A stretch of DNA of 64,000 nt, from NCBI RefSeq assembly GCF_900167375.1, contig NZ_FUWY01000003.1, positions 124,001 to 188,000 of the forward strand, in the 5' to 3' direction. Both the position numbers and the translations under genes were made by a program. The notes under the pieces were generated by a model. It searched no databases and was not told the origin of the DNA. It saw only the letters and a program-made list of their open reading frames with translations. Of this stretch, positions 18,348 through 26,007 are shown in pieces (within the stretch, counting starts at the first letter, position 1; each line of letters starts with the position of its first letter). The DNA comes from Anaerorhabdus furcosa (GTDB lineage Bacteria > Bacillota_I > Bacilli_A > Erysipelotrichales > Erysipelotrichaceae).

Positions 18348-19529
18348 TTACTCGTGTTCCAAGCGTTCTTTTAATTCTTGTTTTGCTTCTTCAATAATTT
18401 TTGGATTAGCTAGTAGTTCAATTGCAGTTCTTGCCATTGATTTACTAGAAATTTCAATACATCTCTTCCCTGCTTCTGAAATTGATAAGTTTTTAAATTG
18501 TTCAGTGTGATTTGAAATCTTGTATTCTGGAAATATTGTAATGTATGGATTACAAATTGGAATAACTCTTGATATATTCCCAAGATCTTCTCCACCAAAA
18601 TCAATTGGCATACCATCCATTAGTGGTTCATTTAATGCCTTTAATTCTTCTTTACATACATCTGATAAAATTTTATTTGGAATTCTTCCTTGATACCCAT
18701 CTTCAATTTTTACAGTGCACTTACAACCCATTGCAACACTACAACCCTCTGCTGCATCTTTAATCATTTTTTCATAGCGATTCAAATCATTTAGATTGAA
18801 GCAACTCAATGAACCTCTAATTTCTGAGCGATCAGGTACCAATCCTGTTTGCTTACCACCATCTACAATGATTCCAGATAGTCTAGCATCACCTTTGAAA
18901 TGTTGACGTAACATACCAGTTGCTACAAAGTATAAATTTGCTGCGCTTAGTGCATTAATACCATTGTCAGGATGAGAACCCGCATGTGCTGATTGTCCTA
19001 AATACTCAATACTAATTTTCTTAGAAGATAAACACTCTCCTGCTAGACGTGATGTGAAACTTGTTGGATGCATCATAATAACCGCATCTACATCATCAAA
19101 GAATCCTTCCTTTAATAAGATTATTTTCCCACCACCACTTTCTTCAGCTGGTGTTCCAATCACTTTAAATGTTCCTGAGATCTTTTCTTCTTCTAATGCT
19201 TTTTTAACACCGAATGCTGCACCAATAGCTGATGTAGAGATAAGGTTATGCCCACAAGCATGACCAATGGATAAAGCATCATATTCAGATAAGATTGCAA
19301 CCACTGGTTTTCCTTCACCAATTGTTGCTTCAAAAGCAGTTGGTAAAGTTCCTAAACCTTCTTTTACATCAAATCCTTCATTTCGTAGAAAGTCACATTG
19401 CACTTTGCATGCTTTCTCTTCTTCAAAACACATTTCTGGATTTTCATGTATATATTTTGATATATTCCAAAGTTCATCCATCTTTTGGTCAATTTCAGAC
19501 ATGATCTTATTTTTTATTTCTTCTTTCAT
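18348..19529 (-). CDS. M20-family metal amidohydrolase (AbgB/IAA-amino-acid hydrolase type)
   Basis: A 393-residue peptidase-family M20 protein. It has the metal-binding SEYDALSIGHACGHNL motif near residue 85, GTPAEESGGGK with the catalytic Glu near 132, and a later dimerisation lid. The family removes an acyl group from amino-acid or amino-sugar amides and is cytosolic. Its place between a mannose-family PTS and gnd suggests that it frees a sugar acid from an amide conjugate after import. The first ATG at 19529 has no clear Shine-Dalgarno and lies eleven bases after a strong palindromic hairpin; the ATG at 19502 is another candidate start. Acting on the imported sugar is inference. Confidence 0.83.
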   Translation of the reverse strand: MKEEIKNKIMSEIDQKMDELWNISKYIHENPEMCFEEEKACKVQCDFLRNEGFDVKEGLGTLPTAFEATIGEGKPVVAILSEYDALSIGHACGHNLISTSAIGAAFGVKKALEEEKISGTFKVIGTPAEESGGGKIILLKEGFFDDVDAVIMMHPTSFTSRLAGECLSSKKISIEYLGQSAHAGSHPDNGINALSAANLYFVATGMLRQHFKGDARLSGIIVDGGKQTGLVPDRSEIRGSLSCFNLNDLNRYEKMIKDAAEGCSVAMGCKCTVKIEDGYQGRIPNKILSDVCKEELKALNEPLMDGMPIDFGGEDLGNISRVIPICNPYITIFPEYKISNHTEQFKNLSISEAGKRCIEISSKSMARTAIELLANPKIIEEAKQELKERLEHE

Positions 19530-19540
19530 TTCTATATTGC

Positions 19541-19562
19541 AGGGCGAAGAATTCTTCGCCCT
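19541..19562 (-). other. Perfect palindrome in the leader of the amidohydrolase gene
   Basis: A 22-base perfect palindrome (AGGGCGAAGAATTCTTCGCCCT, given here as its two 11-base halves joined at the centre) lies between the IID stop and the amidohydrolase start. There is no T run after it, so it is not a standard terminator. It may be a processing or stabilising hairpin. Confidence 0.55.
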
Positions 19563-19591
19563 ATCTCCCTTCTTCTTTTATTATTATTTTA

Positions 19592-20413
19592 TTATCCTAA
19601 AATTCCAAAGAATGCTGCAACGATAGAAATAAGTAAAATTGTTAATACTAATTTAATATAGTTTTGTCCTTTGTGTGTAAAGTACCAATAGATACCAAAG
19701 ATAGCTAGTAATTGAAGCATACCTGGTAAAATTGCATCTAAATTAGCTTGTAAGCCGATTGCTGCACCAGTTGATGAAATAACCCAGTTTAGCGGAGTTG
19801 CAACTTTAACATATGATGCAGATAAAGCACCCATCATGAATAAACCTAGTACTGATGCTGCAGTAATCAAAGTATTCATTGTTCCAGATTTTAATAATTT
19901 TGGAACTGCTTCACTTCCAAGTTTGTATCCTAAATTACATGTATAACGTCCTAAAACGAAAATCAAGATTGAGAACATTGGTGGAAAAATCAAAGCGATT
20001 GGACTTCCTTGTAATGCGAAAGTACATGCAAGTCCTAATAAGATTGCTTTTGACATTCCCCAAATTAATGTATCACCAATACCTGCAATAGGTCCCATTA
20101 ATCCAAGTTTAATCCCTGTGATAACATCACCTGTAAGATTACCTTTAGCTTTCTCTTCTTCCATTGCAAGAGCAATACCTACTACAACTGATCCAATAGT
20201 TCCTTCAGTATTATAGAACTCAAGGTGACGTTGTAGTGCTTCTTTATAATCTTCATCATTTGGATAAATTTTTCTTAAGTTGCGAGCCATAGCTGCACAG
20301 AACGATGGAGCTTGTAAACGTTCATATGAGTTATTCGTTTCTGCTGCTAAATACCAAATTAAGTGTGATTGATTAACTTCCTTCTTAGAAAGCAAACGTT
20401 TTTGTTCAGTCAT
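19592..20413 (-). CDS. PTS mannose/fructose/sorbose-family EIID
   Basis: A 273-residue IID membrane protein. It has the amphipathic N-terminal region with SHLIWYLAAETNNSYERLQA, the family motif GIGDTLIWG near residue 125, and C-terminal membrane helices. It pairs with IIC (20415) to make the permease; the two genes are almost contiguous. It is the last PTS gene before the amidohydrolase and gnd. The family transports mannose, sorbose, gluconate and glycated or N-acylated sugars, and IID helps set the specificity. Confidence 0.92.
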   Translation of the reverse strand: MTEQKRLLSKKEVNQSHLIWYLAAETNNSYERLQAPSFCAAMARNLRKIYPNDEDYKEALQRHLEFYNTEGTIGSVVVGIALAMEEEKAKGNLTGDVITGIKLGLMGPIAGIGDTLIWGMSKAILLGLACTFALQGSPIALIFPPMFSILIFVLGRYTCNLGYKLGSEAVPKLLKSGTMNTLITAASVLGLFMMGALSASYVKVATPLNWVISSTGAAIGLQANLDAILPGMLQLLAIFGIYWYFTHKGQNYIKLVLTILLISIVAAFFGILG

Positions 20414-20414
20414 C

Positions 20415-21164
20415 TTAAGCTACCTCCCCTTTTTTGTTACTCTTGAAATACATTAGTGCAGCAATACAAATTCCAAATACTGCACATGCCATTGTCCCAA
20501 CATTTAAATATTTAACTGCGAAGAATCCCATGAAGAAATATGGCAATAATTCTTTACGTCCAATTGACATGATAATTACAGCAAATCCAATAGCTGGTAA
20601 TATTCCTCCCGCTACTGATAAACCTGTAATAATAAACTGTGGTAAGTAAGTTAGAATTGTTTGAACTACATTTGCACCAAACATATTAATTACAAATACT
20701 GGGATAAAACGAATTGCGAATGCTACGATTGTAGGATAAATCATTGCACACCAATAAATGCCTTTTTGATCTCCTTTGGCCGCACAATCATCTGCTTTAT
20801 GTAACCAAATTAAGTTTGATGTTCTTCTGATTTGATCAATAAATGATCCTAAAATTCCAAATGGAACAGCGATTGTAACAGCTGTATCTACATCTAAGTT
20901 AAGTTGAAATGCTACTGGAATTGCAATACAAGCTGCCAAACATCCATCACTTGGAACATTCCCACCTGTGAAAACTACTCCTAAGTATAATAAGTTAATT
21001 GACGCCCCTAAAATTAAACCCTTTATTGGATCTCCAAACATTAAACCAAAAACAAACCCTAAAGTTACTGGTGCACCTATTGCACTAGATAATCCATAAC
21101 CAATACGTGATGTACCTAGAAAATATAGTAATCCACTAACTACTGCTATTAATAATACAGACAT
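20415..21164 (-). CDS. PTS mannose/fructose/sorbose-family EIIC
   Basis: A 249-residue integral membrane protein with several hydrophobic helices. It shows the GAPVTLGFVFGLMFGDP and GASINLLYLGVVFTGGNVPSD segments typical of IIC of this family. Together with IID it forms the sugar channel that is phosphorylation-coupled through IIB. The gene follows IIB by about 20 bases. Its substrate is not readable from sequence; neighbours point to gluconate or a gluconyl conjugate. Confidence 0.92.
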   Translation of the reverse strand: MSVLLIAVVSGLLYFLGTSRIGYGLSSAIGAPVTLGFVFGLMFGDPIKGLILGASINLLYLGVVFTGGNVPSDGCLAACIAIPVAFQLNLDVDTAVTIAVPFGILGSFIDQIRRTSNLIWLHKADDCAAKGDQKGIYWCAMIYPTIVAFAIRFIPVFVINMFGANVVQTILTYLPQFIITGLSVAGGILPAIGFAVIIMSIGRKELLPYFFMGFFAVKYLNVGTMACAVFGICIAALMYFKSNKKGEVA

Positions 21165-21185
21165 ATCTTCTTCTCCCTTTTTCTA

Positions 21186-21674
21186 TTATTTTAGTTTTTC
21201 TAATACTTTTGATAATTCTGCATAACCATCTTCAGGCACTTGGTGGAAATATACTCTCGCACCTTTATCGGAAATTTCTTTTAATTGGTCGCCATCTTTT
21301 TGATCAAGTGTAATAGGACCGAATACAATTTTACGCCCTGGTGCTGCACCTAATCCTCCAATCTGAAGCTCGTTAAAATCAAAACCATTCAAATAACATT
21401 TATGTGCTGCTTGAACACTTTTGAACAAAACAAGTACATTCCCTTCGCCGAATTGATTTTCTTTCCATTTCTCTACAGCTTCATCTTCAGCATAAATTTC
21501 AACATCTACACCTGGAGGAGCTGCCATTGTATAGACACTCTTCATAAAATCATTTGCAGCTAATGTATCATCAATTACAATAATCTTGTTTGATAAAGTT
21601 GTTTTTATCCACTTATTAACAACTTGACCATGAATAAGTCTAAAATCAATACGAACTAGTTTTAAATTTGCCAT
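21186..21674 (-). CDS. PTS mannose/fructose/sorbose-family EIIB
   Basis: A 162-residue IIB protein with the phosphorylated histidine H15 in RIDFRLIHGQVVNKW. It takes phosphate from the IIA protein and passes it to the sugar in IIC/IID. Other family marks are VIDDTLAANDFMKSVYTMAAPPGV and the QIGGLGAAPGRK segment. Length and motifs are normal. Confidence 0.93.
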   Translation of the reverse strand: MANLKLVRIDFRLIHGQVVNKWIKTTLSNKIIVIDDTLAANDFMKSVYTMAAPPGVDVEIYAEDEAVEKWKENQFGEGNVLVLFKSVQAAHKCYLNGFDFNELQIGGLGAAPGRKIVFGPITLDQKDGDQLKEISDKGARVYFHQVPEDGYAELSKVLEKLK

Positions 21675-21688
21675 CTCTTTTCCCCTTT

Positions 21689-22084
21689 CTAGTTACCTTT
21701 CAATTCTTTCGTAACATTTCTTGCACTCATTGATAATGTATCGATTGCACATTGTGATAATTCTTCTGTGCTGAGTGTATCTCTTTGCGAATAAACTTCA
21801 ATGAACATTGCTAAATTTAAACCTGTAATCACAATGTTGTTGTACTTTTGTGACAGGATTGTAAATGTTGTACTTGGTGTTCCCCCATATAAATCAACTA
21901 AACATATCGTATTTTCTGGTAAACCTGCTAATTGCTCTTCAATAAGGACCATATAATCCTCCATTGCCATTCCTGGAATTAGAGAGATTGCACTAGCATC
22001 CTCTACATTGCCGATAATCATTTCAGCTGATTTTAAGAGCTCTTCACCAAATTTTCCATGAGTTCCAATTAGTATTTTCCTCAT
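21689..22084 (-). CDS. PTS mannose-type EIIA
   Basis: A 131-residue IIA protein with the active histidine H9 in ILIGTHGKFGEELLKS. The LVDLYGGTPSTTF motif near residue 62 is typical. It accepts phosphate from HPr. It is the first gene of the PTS operon, with a promoter-like sequence upstream and the divergent RpiR-type regulator gene 150 bases away. Confidence 0.93.
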   Translation of the reverse strand: MRKILIGTHGKFGEELLKSAEMIIGNVEDASAISLIPGMAMEDYMVLIEEQLAGLPENTICLVDLYGGTPSTTFTILSQKYNNIVITGLNLAMFIEVYSQRDTLSTEELSQCAIDTLSMSARNVTKELKGN

Positions 22085-22106
22085 CTTGTAACCCCTTTCT
22101 ACAAAA

Positions 22107-22134
22107 ACAATAACACAAAATATTTTTTTGTAAA
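22107..22134 (-). promoter_or_regulatory. Candidate promoter of the mannose-family PTS operon
   Basis: On the minus strand, TTTACA (22134-22129) and TATTGT (22112-22107) are spaced by 16 bases. The spacer and the flank hold AT-only near-palindromes (AAATATTT types) that could bind the RpiR-type regulator. Confidence 0.45.
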
Positions 22135-22166
22135 TACGTTTGTTAAAAAAATATTTTTTTATTTAT

Positions 22167-22195
22167 TTTACACTTTTGCATTCTTGTGATATTCT
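22167..22195 (+). promoter_or_regulatory. Candidate promoter of the RpiR-type regulator gene
   Basis: TTTACA (22167-22172) and TATTCT (22190-22195) with a 17-base spacer, 38 bases before the ATG. Confidence 0.55.
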
Positions 22196-22232
22196 TAACT
22201 TAACAAAATATGACTATTAAGGGGCAATTATA

Positions 22233-23081
22233 ATGAAAAATTTAACTGTAAGAATGAGGATAAAATCGCTTTACAGAGACATGAGCTCAAAAGAGAAATT
22301 AATCGCAGATTACGTTTTAGATAACATTAAAAAAGTTTCACGTAGTTCGATTAGTGAAATTTCTAGTGAATTAGGTTTAGCCGATTCAACTTTTTTCCAG
22401 TTTTCTAGAAAACTAGGTTATAACGGTTTTAAAGATTTTAAGATTGCACTCCTTACGGAGGAATTTGATCCCGAAATATCCATACACGAAAAAATATCTT
22501 CAAGTGATTCAGAAGTAACAATTATCGAAAAAGTTTTCGATGCTTCTGTAAAAGCAATTGAAGATACTAAGAAAATTATTGATTTTGATACTTATAAAAG
22601 CGCTGTGAATCTAATGATTAATTCAAATAGAGTTACATTCTTTGGTTTAGGTGGATCAAACGCTGTTGCGTTAGATAGTTACCATAAATTCTTAAGATCA
22701 CCTATTCCAGTTAATTACGCTTCTGATTCTCATATTCAAATTATGAATGCTTCCCTGTTAACATCCAAAGATTGTGCCTTCGTCATTTCTCATACCGGAA
22801 CAAGTATCGAAGCATTAAAAATAGCAAATCTTGTAAAGGAAAATAAAGCGAAACTCATTGTTTTAACAAGTTACCCTTTGTCACCTCTTGCAAAACTTGC
22901 TGATGTCGTATTAATTTCCTGTTCAGAAGAAACTACGTATCGTTCCGAATCTTTATCTTCACGATTATCTCAACTCAGTGTCATTGATGCCTTGTTTGTT
23001 ACTATCATGTTTAAAAATGGCAAGAAATCAAATGAGTCACTGAAAAAGATTCGTAAAGCAATTTCGAATACAAAGGAATAA
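22233..23081 (+). CDS. RpiR-family transcription regulator
   Basis: A 282-residue protein with an N-terminal HTH_6 domain (about 1-77; ISEISSELGLADSTFFQFSRKLGYNGFKDFK) and a C-terminal SIS phosphosugar-binding domain (about 125-250; FFGLGGSNAVALDSYH and VISHTGTSIEALKIA). RpiR proteins respond to phosphosugars. It is divergent from the mannose-family PTS operon and probably controls it. The usual VS.ATV.RF recognition string is altered to LADSTFFQF. RpiR regulators are known beside gluconate PTS operons, which agrees with the gnd gene in this cluster. Confidence 0.9.
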   Translation: MKNLTVRMRIKSLYRDMSSKEKLIADYVLDNIKKVSRSSISEISSELGLADSTFFQFSRKLGYNGFKDFKIALLTEEFDPEISIHEKISSSDSEVTIIEKVFDASVKAIEDTKKIIDFDTYKSAVNLMINSNRVTFFGLGGSNAVALDSYHKFLRSPIPVNYASDSHIQIMNASLLTSKDCAFVISHTGTSIEALKIANLVKENKAKLIVLTSYPLSPLAKLADVVLISCSEETTYRSESLSSRLSQLSVIDALFVTIMFKNGKKSNESLKKIRKAISNTKE

Positions 23082-23474
23082 ATTAGACTCTCCTAGCTCA
23101 TTCATTACTTCAATCCCACGTCGTTGTAGTTACCTTAATAATATAAGTTTCAGTATGATGGACCCCCCCACTTTATTCAAAATTACTCTTATTAAAGATT
23201 ATTAAAATTTCATAAAATATAAAGTAAAGCGTTGAGTTCATCAACGCTTTAGTCATATATTCGAGAAAATCGATTACCAATAGATTTACGGGCACAAATT
23301 TAATATTAAGTATTTTTATATTTTTGTTAGAGACTTCGAACATAAACCAAAAATTATTTAACTATCTGTGCTATGTGCTAAAAATGAGATTCATTGAATA
23401 TTTATAATTATTTTGGCTTATATTGATTCTAACTTTAAAATTTCTATAATAGATATCACATTCTTCTAACTTTA
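23082..23474. other. Non-coding stretch between convergent genes
   Basis: About 390 AT-rich bases with no credible reading frame. It holds one hairpin (23225-23251), described separately, and a run of seven C bases at 23163-23169. No other structure or repeat was recognised. Confidence 0.5.
23225..23251. terminator. Probable bidirectional terminator
   Basis: An 11-bp perfect stem (TAAAGCGTTGA with TCAACGCTTTA) with a 5-nt loop between convergent genes. The minus-strand exit is T-rich; the plus-strand exit is not, so it acts mainly for the minus-strand genes. Confidence 0.6.
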
Positions 23475-23813
23475 TTATGCTTCATAATATTGCTTTATAG
23501 AATCTATAAACGGAATTAAATCACTTGTTGCATTTCTATTAAAATAAACCATAAAAGCGATTAATAAAATGGCTTCAATGATAATAAAATATACAAGAAA
23601 AACAGTAAACTCCGAAATCATACTAATTGATGCGCTCATTAATATAAGCGGCACACAATACATGAAGGTGAAAATGGTAGTGCAAACTATGATGCATTTC
23701 CCTTTTTTCTTAACTTCTAAGTTGTTAGGGAACTGTTTACAATAATGTTGGATCTTCCAATTGCCTAATGACAAAATAGTCATCAATTCTTTAAATGTGT
23801 ATCCTTTCAACAT
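23475..23813 (-). CDS. Small two-helix membrane protein, possible immunity partner
   Basis: A 112-residue protein with two hydrophobic segments (about residues 40-62, IIVCTTIFTFMYCVPLILM, and 70-95, FTVFLVYFIIIEAILLIAF) and short charged ends. The start at 23813 is chosen for the GAGGTG site nine bases upstream. I do not recognise the family. It follows the secreted protein gene by about 50 bases on the same strand, which is the usual place for an immunity protein of a bacteriocin. That role is inference only. Confidence 0.55.
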   Translation of the reverse strand: MLKGYTFKELMTILSLGNWKIQHYCKQFPNNLEVKKKGKCIIVCTTIFTFMYCVPLILMSASISMISEFTVFLVYFIIIEAILLIAFMVYFNRNATSDLIPFIDSIKQYYEA

Positions 23814-23862
23814 TTGCACACCTCTTTTCTGTGTCATCTATTTCCGAAGCTGCCAAAAATAT

Positions 23863-24582
23863 TCAATATGGGTAAGTGCCCACTAATTCGCGACAAGCTG
23901 ATGGTTGTGTATAATCATATGGATTTCCATCCCAATAATAATTTCCTTCTACCGAACCAATAAGACTTGTAAAATTTGAGTTTTTAAAAGTTTCAACTTT
24001 TCCCTTTGACAAAATATTACAAGTACTATACGACGAACCATAATACTTATTATAAACTCGTCGAGAATCATCTCCATAACTCTTAATTTCAGCTGCTATT
24101 GATAGTAGCGCCCCTGTAGTGATTCCAAATTTTTTTGGAAAACTTCCTAGAATTATACCTGCAATTACTGTAGCGGAAACACTAGTTATTTTGTTAATCA
24201 AAACATTATCTTGTCCAGTAAAATACCAACCACTCCAAGCAGCTCTTGGCTCAATTAGATATAGACTTTTTTCAATAAATGTTGCTTCTGTATGTGTCAC
24301 TTGAGCTCTCGCCAATTGATTTCCATTTTCATCATAAGCGATTATAATATCATTCTCCCTTTCTATTATAATATTCATTCCATCTTCTACAGAATAAAAC
24401 TTAATAGTTATTTCTATATCACCATCAATATAATTTGAAGAATCTTCTATAACGATATTCTTCATTTGACTATTATTTTCTAAAAATAACTCTTTATTAT
24501 TAATACTAGATTCGGCGTAGATTGGATTAAAACTTGATAGCAATATCATTGTCGTTACTACAAATAGCACTATTTTTTTCAT
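23863..24582 (-). CDS. Secreted protein, possibly bacteriocin-like
   Basis: A 239-residue protein with a clear Sec signal peptide (MKKIVLFVVTTMILLSSFNPIYAES, cut expected near residue 23). Residues 45-110 look beta-rich; residues 115-165 hold a Trp/Gly-rich segment and a hydrophobic, glycine-containing stretch (SATVIAGIILGSFPKKFGIT); the C-terminus is rich in Tyr, Ser and Gly. This layout resembles large unmodified secreted bacteriocins of the geobacillin-26 kind, but I am not certain of homology. Just upstream lies a wrecked GHKL sensor kinase and downstream a two-helix membrane protein, as in peptide-signalling loci. Other possibilities are a surface protein or secreted enzyme. Confidence 0.5.
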   Translation of the reverse strand: MKKIVLFVVTTMILLSSFNPIYAESSINNKELFLENNSQMKNIVIEDSSNYIDGDIEITIKFYSVEDGMNIIIERENDIIIAYDENGNQLARAQVTHTEATFIEKSLYLIEPRAAWSGWYFTGQDNVLINKITSVSATVIAGIILGSFPKKFGITTGALLSIAAEIKSYGDDSRRVYNKYYGSSYSTCNILSKGKVETFKNSNFTSLIGSVEGNYYWDGNPYDYTQPSACRELVGTYPY

Positions 24583-24720
24583 ATTTCTTCTCCTTTTTTA
24601 ATTTTATTTTTTTACTTTACTTTTTTATCTCCATTCTTGTATCTGCCCATTTTTTATCTCCTTTGTTAATTACATTTTACCATGTAACTCAAAGTTATTA
24701 TGTTCGAGATAAAATAAATA
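24583..24720. other. Leader region of the secreted protein gene
   Basis: Very AT-rich upstream region with a GGAG ribosome site at 24589-24595 for the secreted protein gene. No gene. Confidence 0.4.
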
Positions 24721-24960
24721 AAATGCAGTTAAAGTACCTTTTAAAAAAATATTCTCTAACGTTTTTAATTAAAAATATCAGATTCTATTTATAAAGAGGA
24801 CATAATTAATCAACTTTCCATCGATCAAAACGAATATCATGGTTTTAGAATTCAAGCGATTATAAATATCGCTAATAAATATAATGGTGAATGTCTTTCC
24901 GAAAGTAGAAATAAGATGTTTAATATTGTTCCTTACACCATTTCTCTCCACATAGGATAA
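24721..24960 (+). pseudogene. Remnant of a GHKL-domain (AgrC-like) sensor kinase, C-terminal end
   Basis: Plus-strand frame 1 from 24769 to the stop at 24958-24960 encodes the last part of a GHKL ATPase: it begins LKISDSIYKED, contains the signature region EYHGFRIQAIINIANKYNGE, and ends YTISLHIG. In AgrC-like kinases this is the HGxGlxnI...kYnGe end of the ATP lid. Just upstream, in another frame (about 24721-24775), KYSLTFLIKN looks like the preceding strand, which implies a frameshift near 24770. The histidine, most of the ATP-binding fold and all membrane segments are absent. It is therefore decayed. It points to an earlier peptide-sensing locus beside the secreted protein gene. Confidence 0.65.
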
Positions 24961-24976
24961 TTTTATCAATTTTCAA

Positions 24977-25003
24977 AAGCAGATGATTTTTATTCACCTG
25001 CTT
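24977..25003 (-). terminator. Intrinsic terminator of the sugar kinase/HAD operon
   Basis: On the minus strand AAGCAGGTGA pairs with TCATCTGCTT (one G-U pair) around a 7-nt loop and is followed by TTGAAAATTG. The G-U pair works only for minus-strand RNA. It lies about 65 bases after the stop of the 25069 gene. Confidence 0.65.
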
Positions 25004-25068
25004 CATATCTTTTATTCTTGTGTCCTTGACAAAGGGGATAGTTTATAAATCAATATTGAAATGTTTTT

Positions 25069-25995
25069 TTATTTCTTCTTCAGTACAACGCCCTTCATCA
25101 AACTTTTTACGCTTTTTGAATCTGCTGGTTTTGTACCATTTGTTGTAACTGCTCCTGTTGCTGCAGCCATTGATACTTTGATAATTTCTTCAAGTGTATA
25201 CTTTTGGTCATAGCCATATGCAATTCCTCCTACAAGTGCATCTCCTGCACCTACTGGAGATTTGATTTCAACATGAATTGGCATCGCTTGATAGACAACA
25301 TCTTTTGTTGCATAAATTGCACCTTCTTTACCTAGCGATACAACTACAAGCACTATCCCTTTTCTTACTAGTTCTTTTGCTTTTTCTATACACTCTGTAT
25401 TGGTTAAAGACTCAACACCACACAAATCACAGAGTTCTTTTTTATTTGGCTTAATAATTGTTGGTATACTCTTAACTCCTTGTTTTAATGCTTCACCTGA
25501 TGCATCTAAAATTACATAGGCACCTAGTTTCTTCATTTCAACAATCATTTTTTCATATGCATTGTCTGCAATTCCATTTGGAAGACTTCCAGATAACACT
25601 ACAACATCCATTGGCTTTACATTCGCTTTCAATGCATTCATAATTTCAATTACATTTTTCTTTTCGACTTTTGGTCCTTTTTCATTGAATTCTGTAAGAT
25701 GTCCTTTTTTATCAATTAGCTTTAAATTGATTCGTGTATTTTCTTCAACTGTTGATGAAAATAACGGAATATACCTTGATTCCATAACCTCTTTGATTGT
25801 CGTACCCACTGCGCCACCTAAAATTGTATATGCTGTAGACACACCATTCAAAGCTCTTACTGTTTTTGATACATTAATTCCTTTACCACCAATATCGTAG
25901 CTTACAACTTCAATTCGATTAAGCATCCCTTTTTCAAGTGATGCGCATTCTGCTGTTTTATCCAATGATGGATTTAATGTAACTGTATGAATCAT
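25069..25995 (-). CDS. 1-phosphofructokinase family sugar-phosphate kinase (PfkB)
   Basis: A 308-residue PfkB/ribokinase-fold kinase. It opens with HTVTLNPSLDKTAEC, has GGKGINVSKTVRALNG near residue 37, and the catalytic SPVGAGDALVGG motif near residue 247 with the base Asp. This is the fructose-1-phosphate/tagatose-6-phosphate kinase group. It phosphorylates a ketose phosphate to a bisphosphate, which a class II aldolase like that at 34804 could split. It lies 12 bases after the HAD phosphatase gene in a two-gene transcript. Confidence 0.85.
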   Translation of the reverse strand: MIHTVTLNPSLDKTAECASLEKGMLNRIEVVSYDIGGKGINVSKTVRALNGVSTAYTILGGAVGTTIKEVMESRYIPLFSSTVEENTRINLKLIDKKGHLTEFNEKGPKVEKKNVIEIMNALKANVKPMDVVVLSGSLPNGIADNAYEKMIVEMKKLGAYVILDASGEALKQGVKSIPTIIKPNKKELCDLCGVESLTNTECIEKAKELVRKGIVLVVVSLGKEGAIYATKDVVYQAMPIHVEIKSPVGAGDALVGGIAYGYDQKYTLEEIIKVSMAAATGAVTTNGTKPADSKSVKSLMKGVVLKKK

Positions 25996-26007
25996 TGCAA
26001 TTCCTCC

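Noticed and set aside
19267-19626. A 119-residue plus-strand reading frame opposite the M20 amidohydrolase gene.
   Set aside because: It is the complement of a well-supported conserved gene, has no ribosome site and no family features.
23160-23170. Run of seven C bases in the gap between the RpiR gene and the small membrane protein gene.
   Set aside because: A homopolymer could be phase-variable, but no reading frame crosses it.
24778-24969. A 63-residue minus-strand reading frame.
   Set aside because: It is antisense to the GHKL remnant, which shows a recognisable protein signature on the plus strand.
25030-25052. AAAGGGGATAGTTTATAAATC resembles the AAGGGGATAGAATA start of the repeat element and lies between a stop codon and a terminator.
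   Set aside because: The two hairpins and the outer stem are absent, so it is at most a remnant; it was not counted as a fifth copy.
25562-25900. A 112-residue plus-strand frame opposite the PfkB kinase gene.
   Set aside because: Shadow of a conserved gene; no ribosome site.
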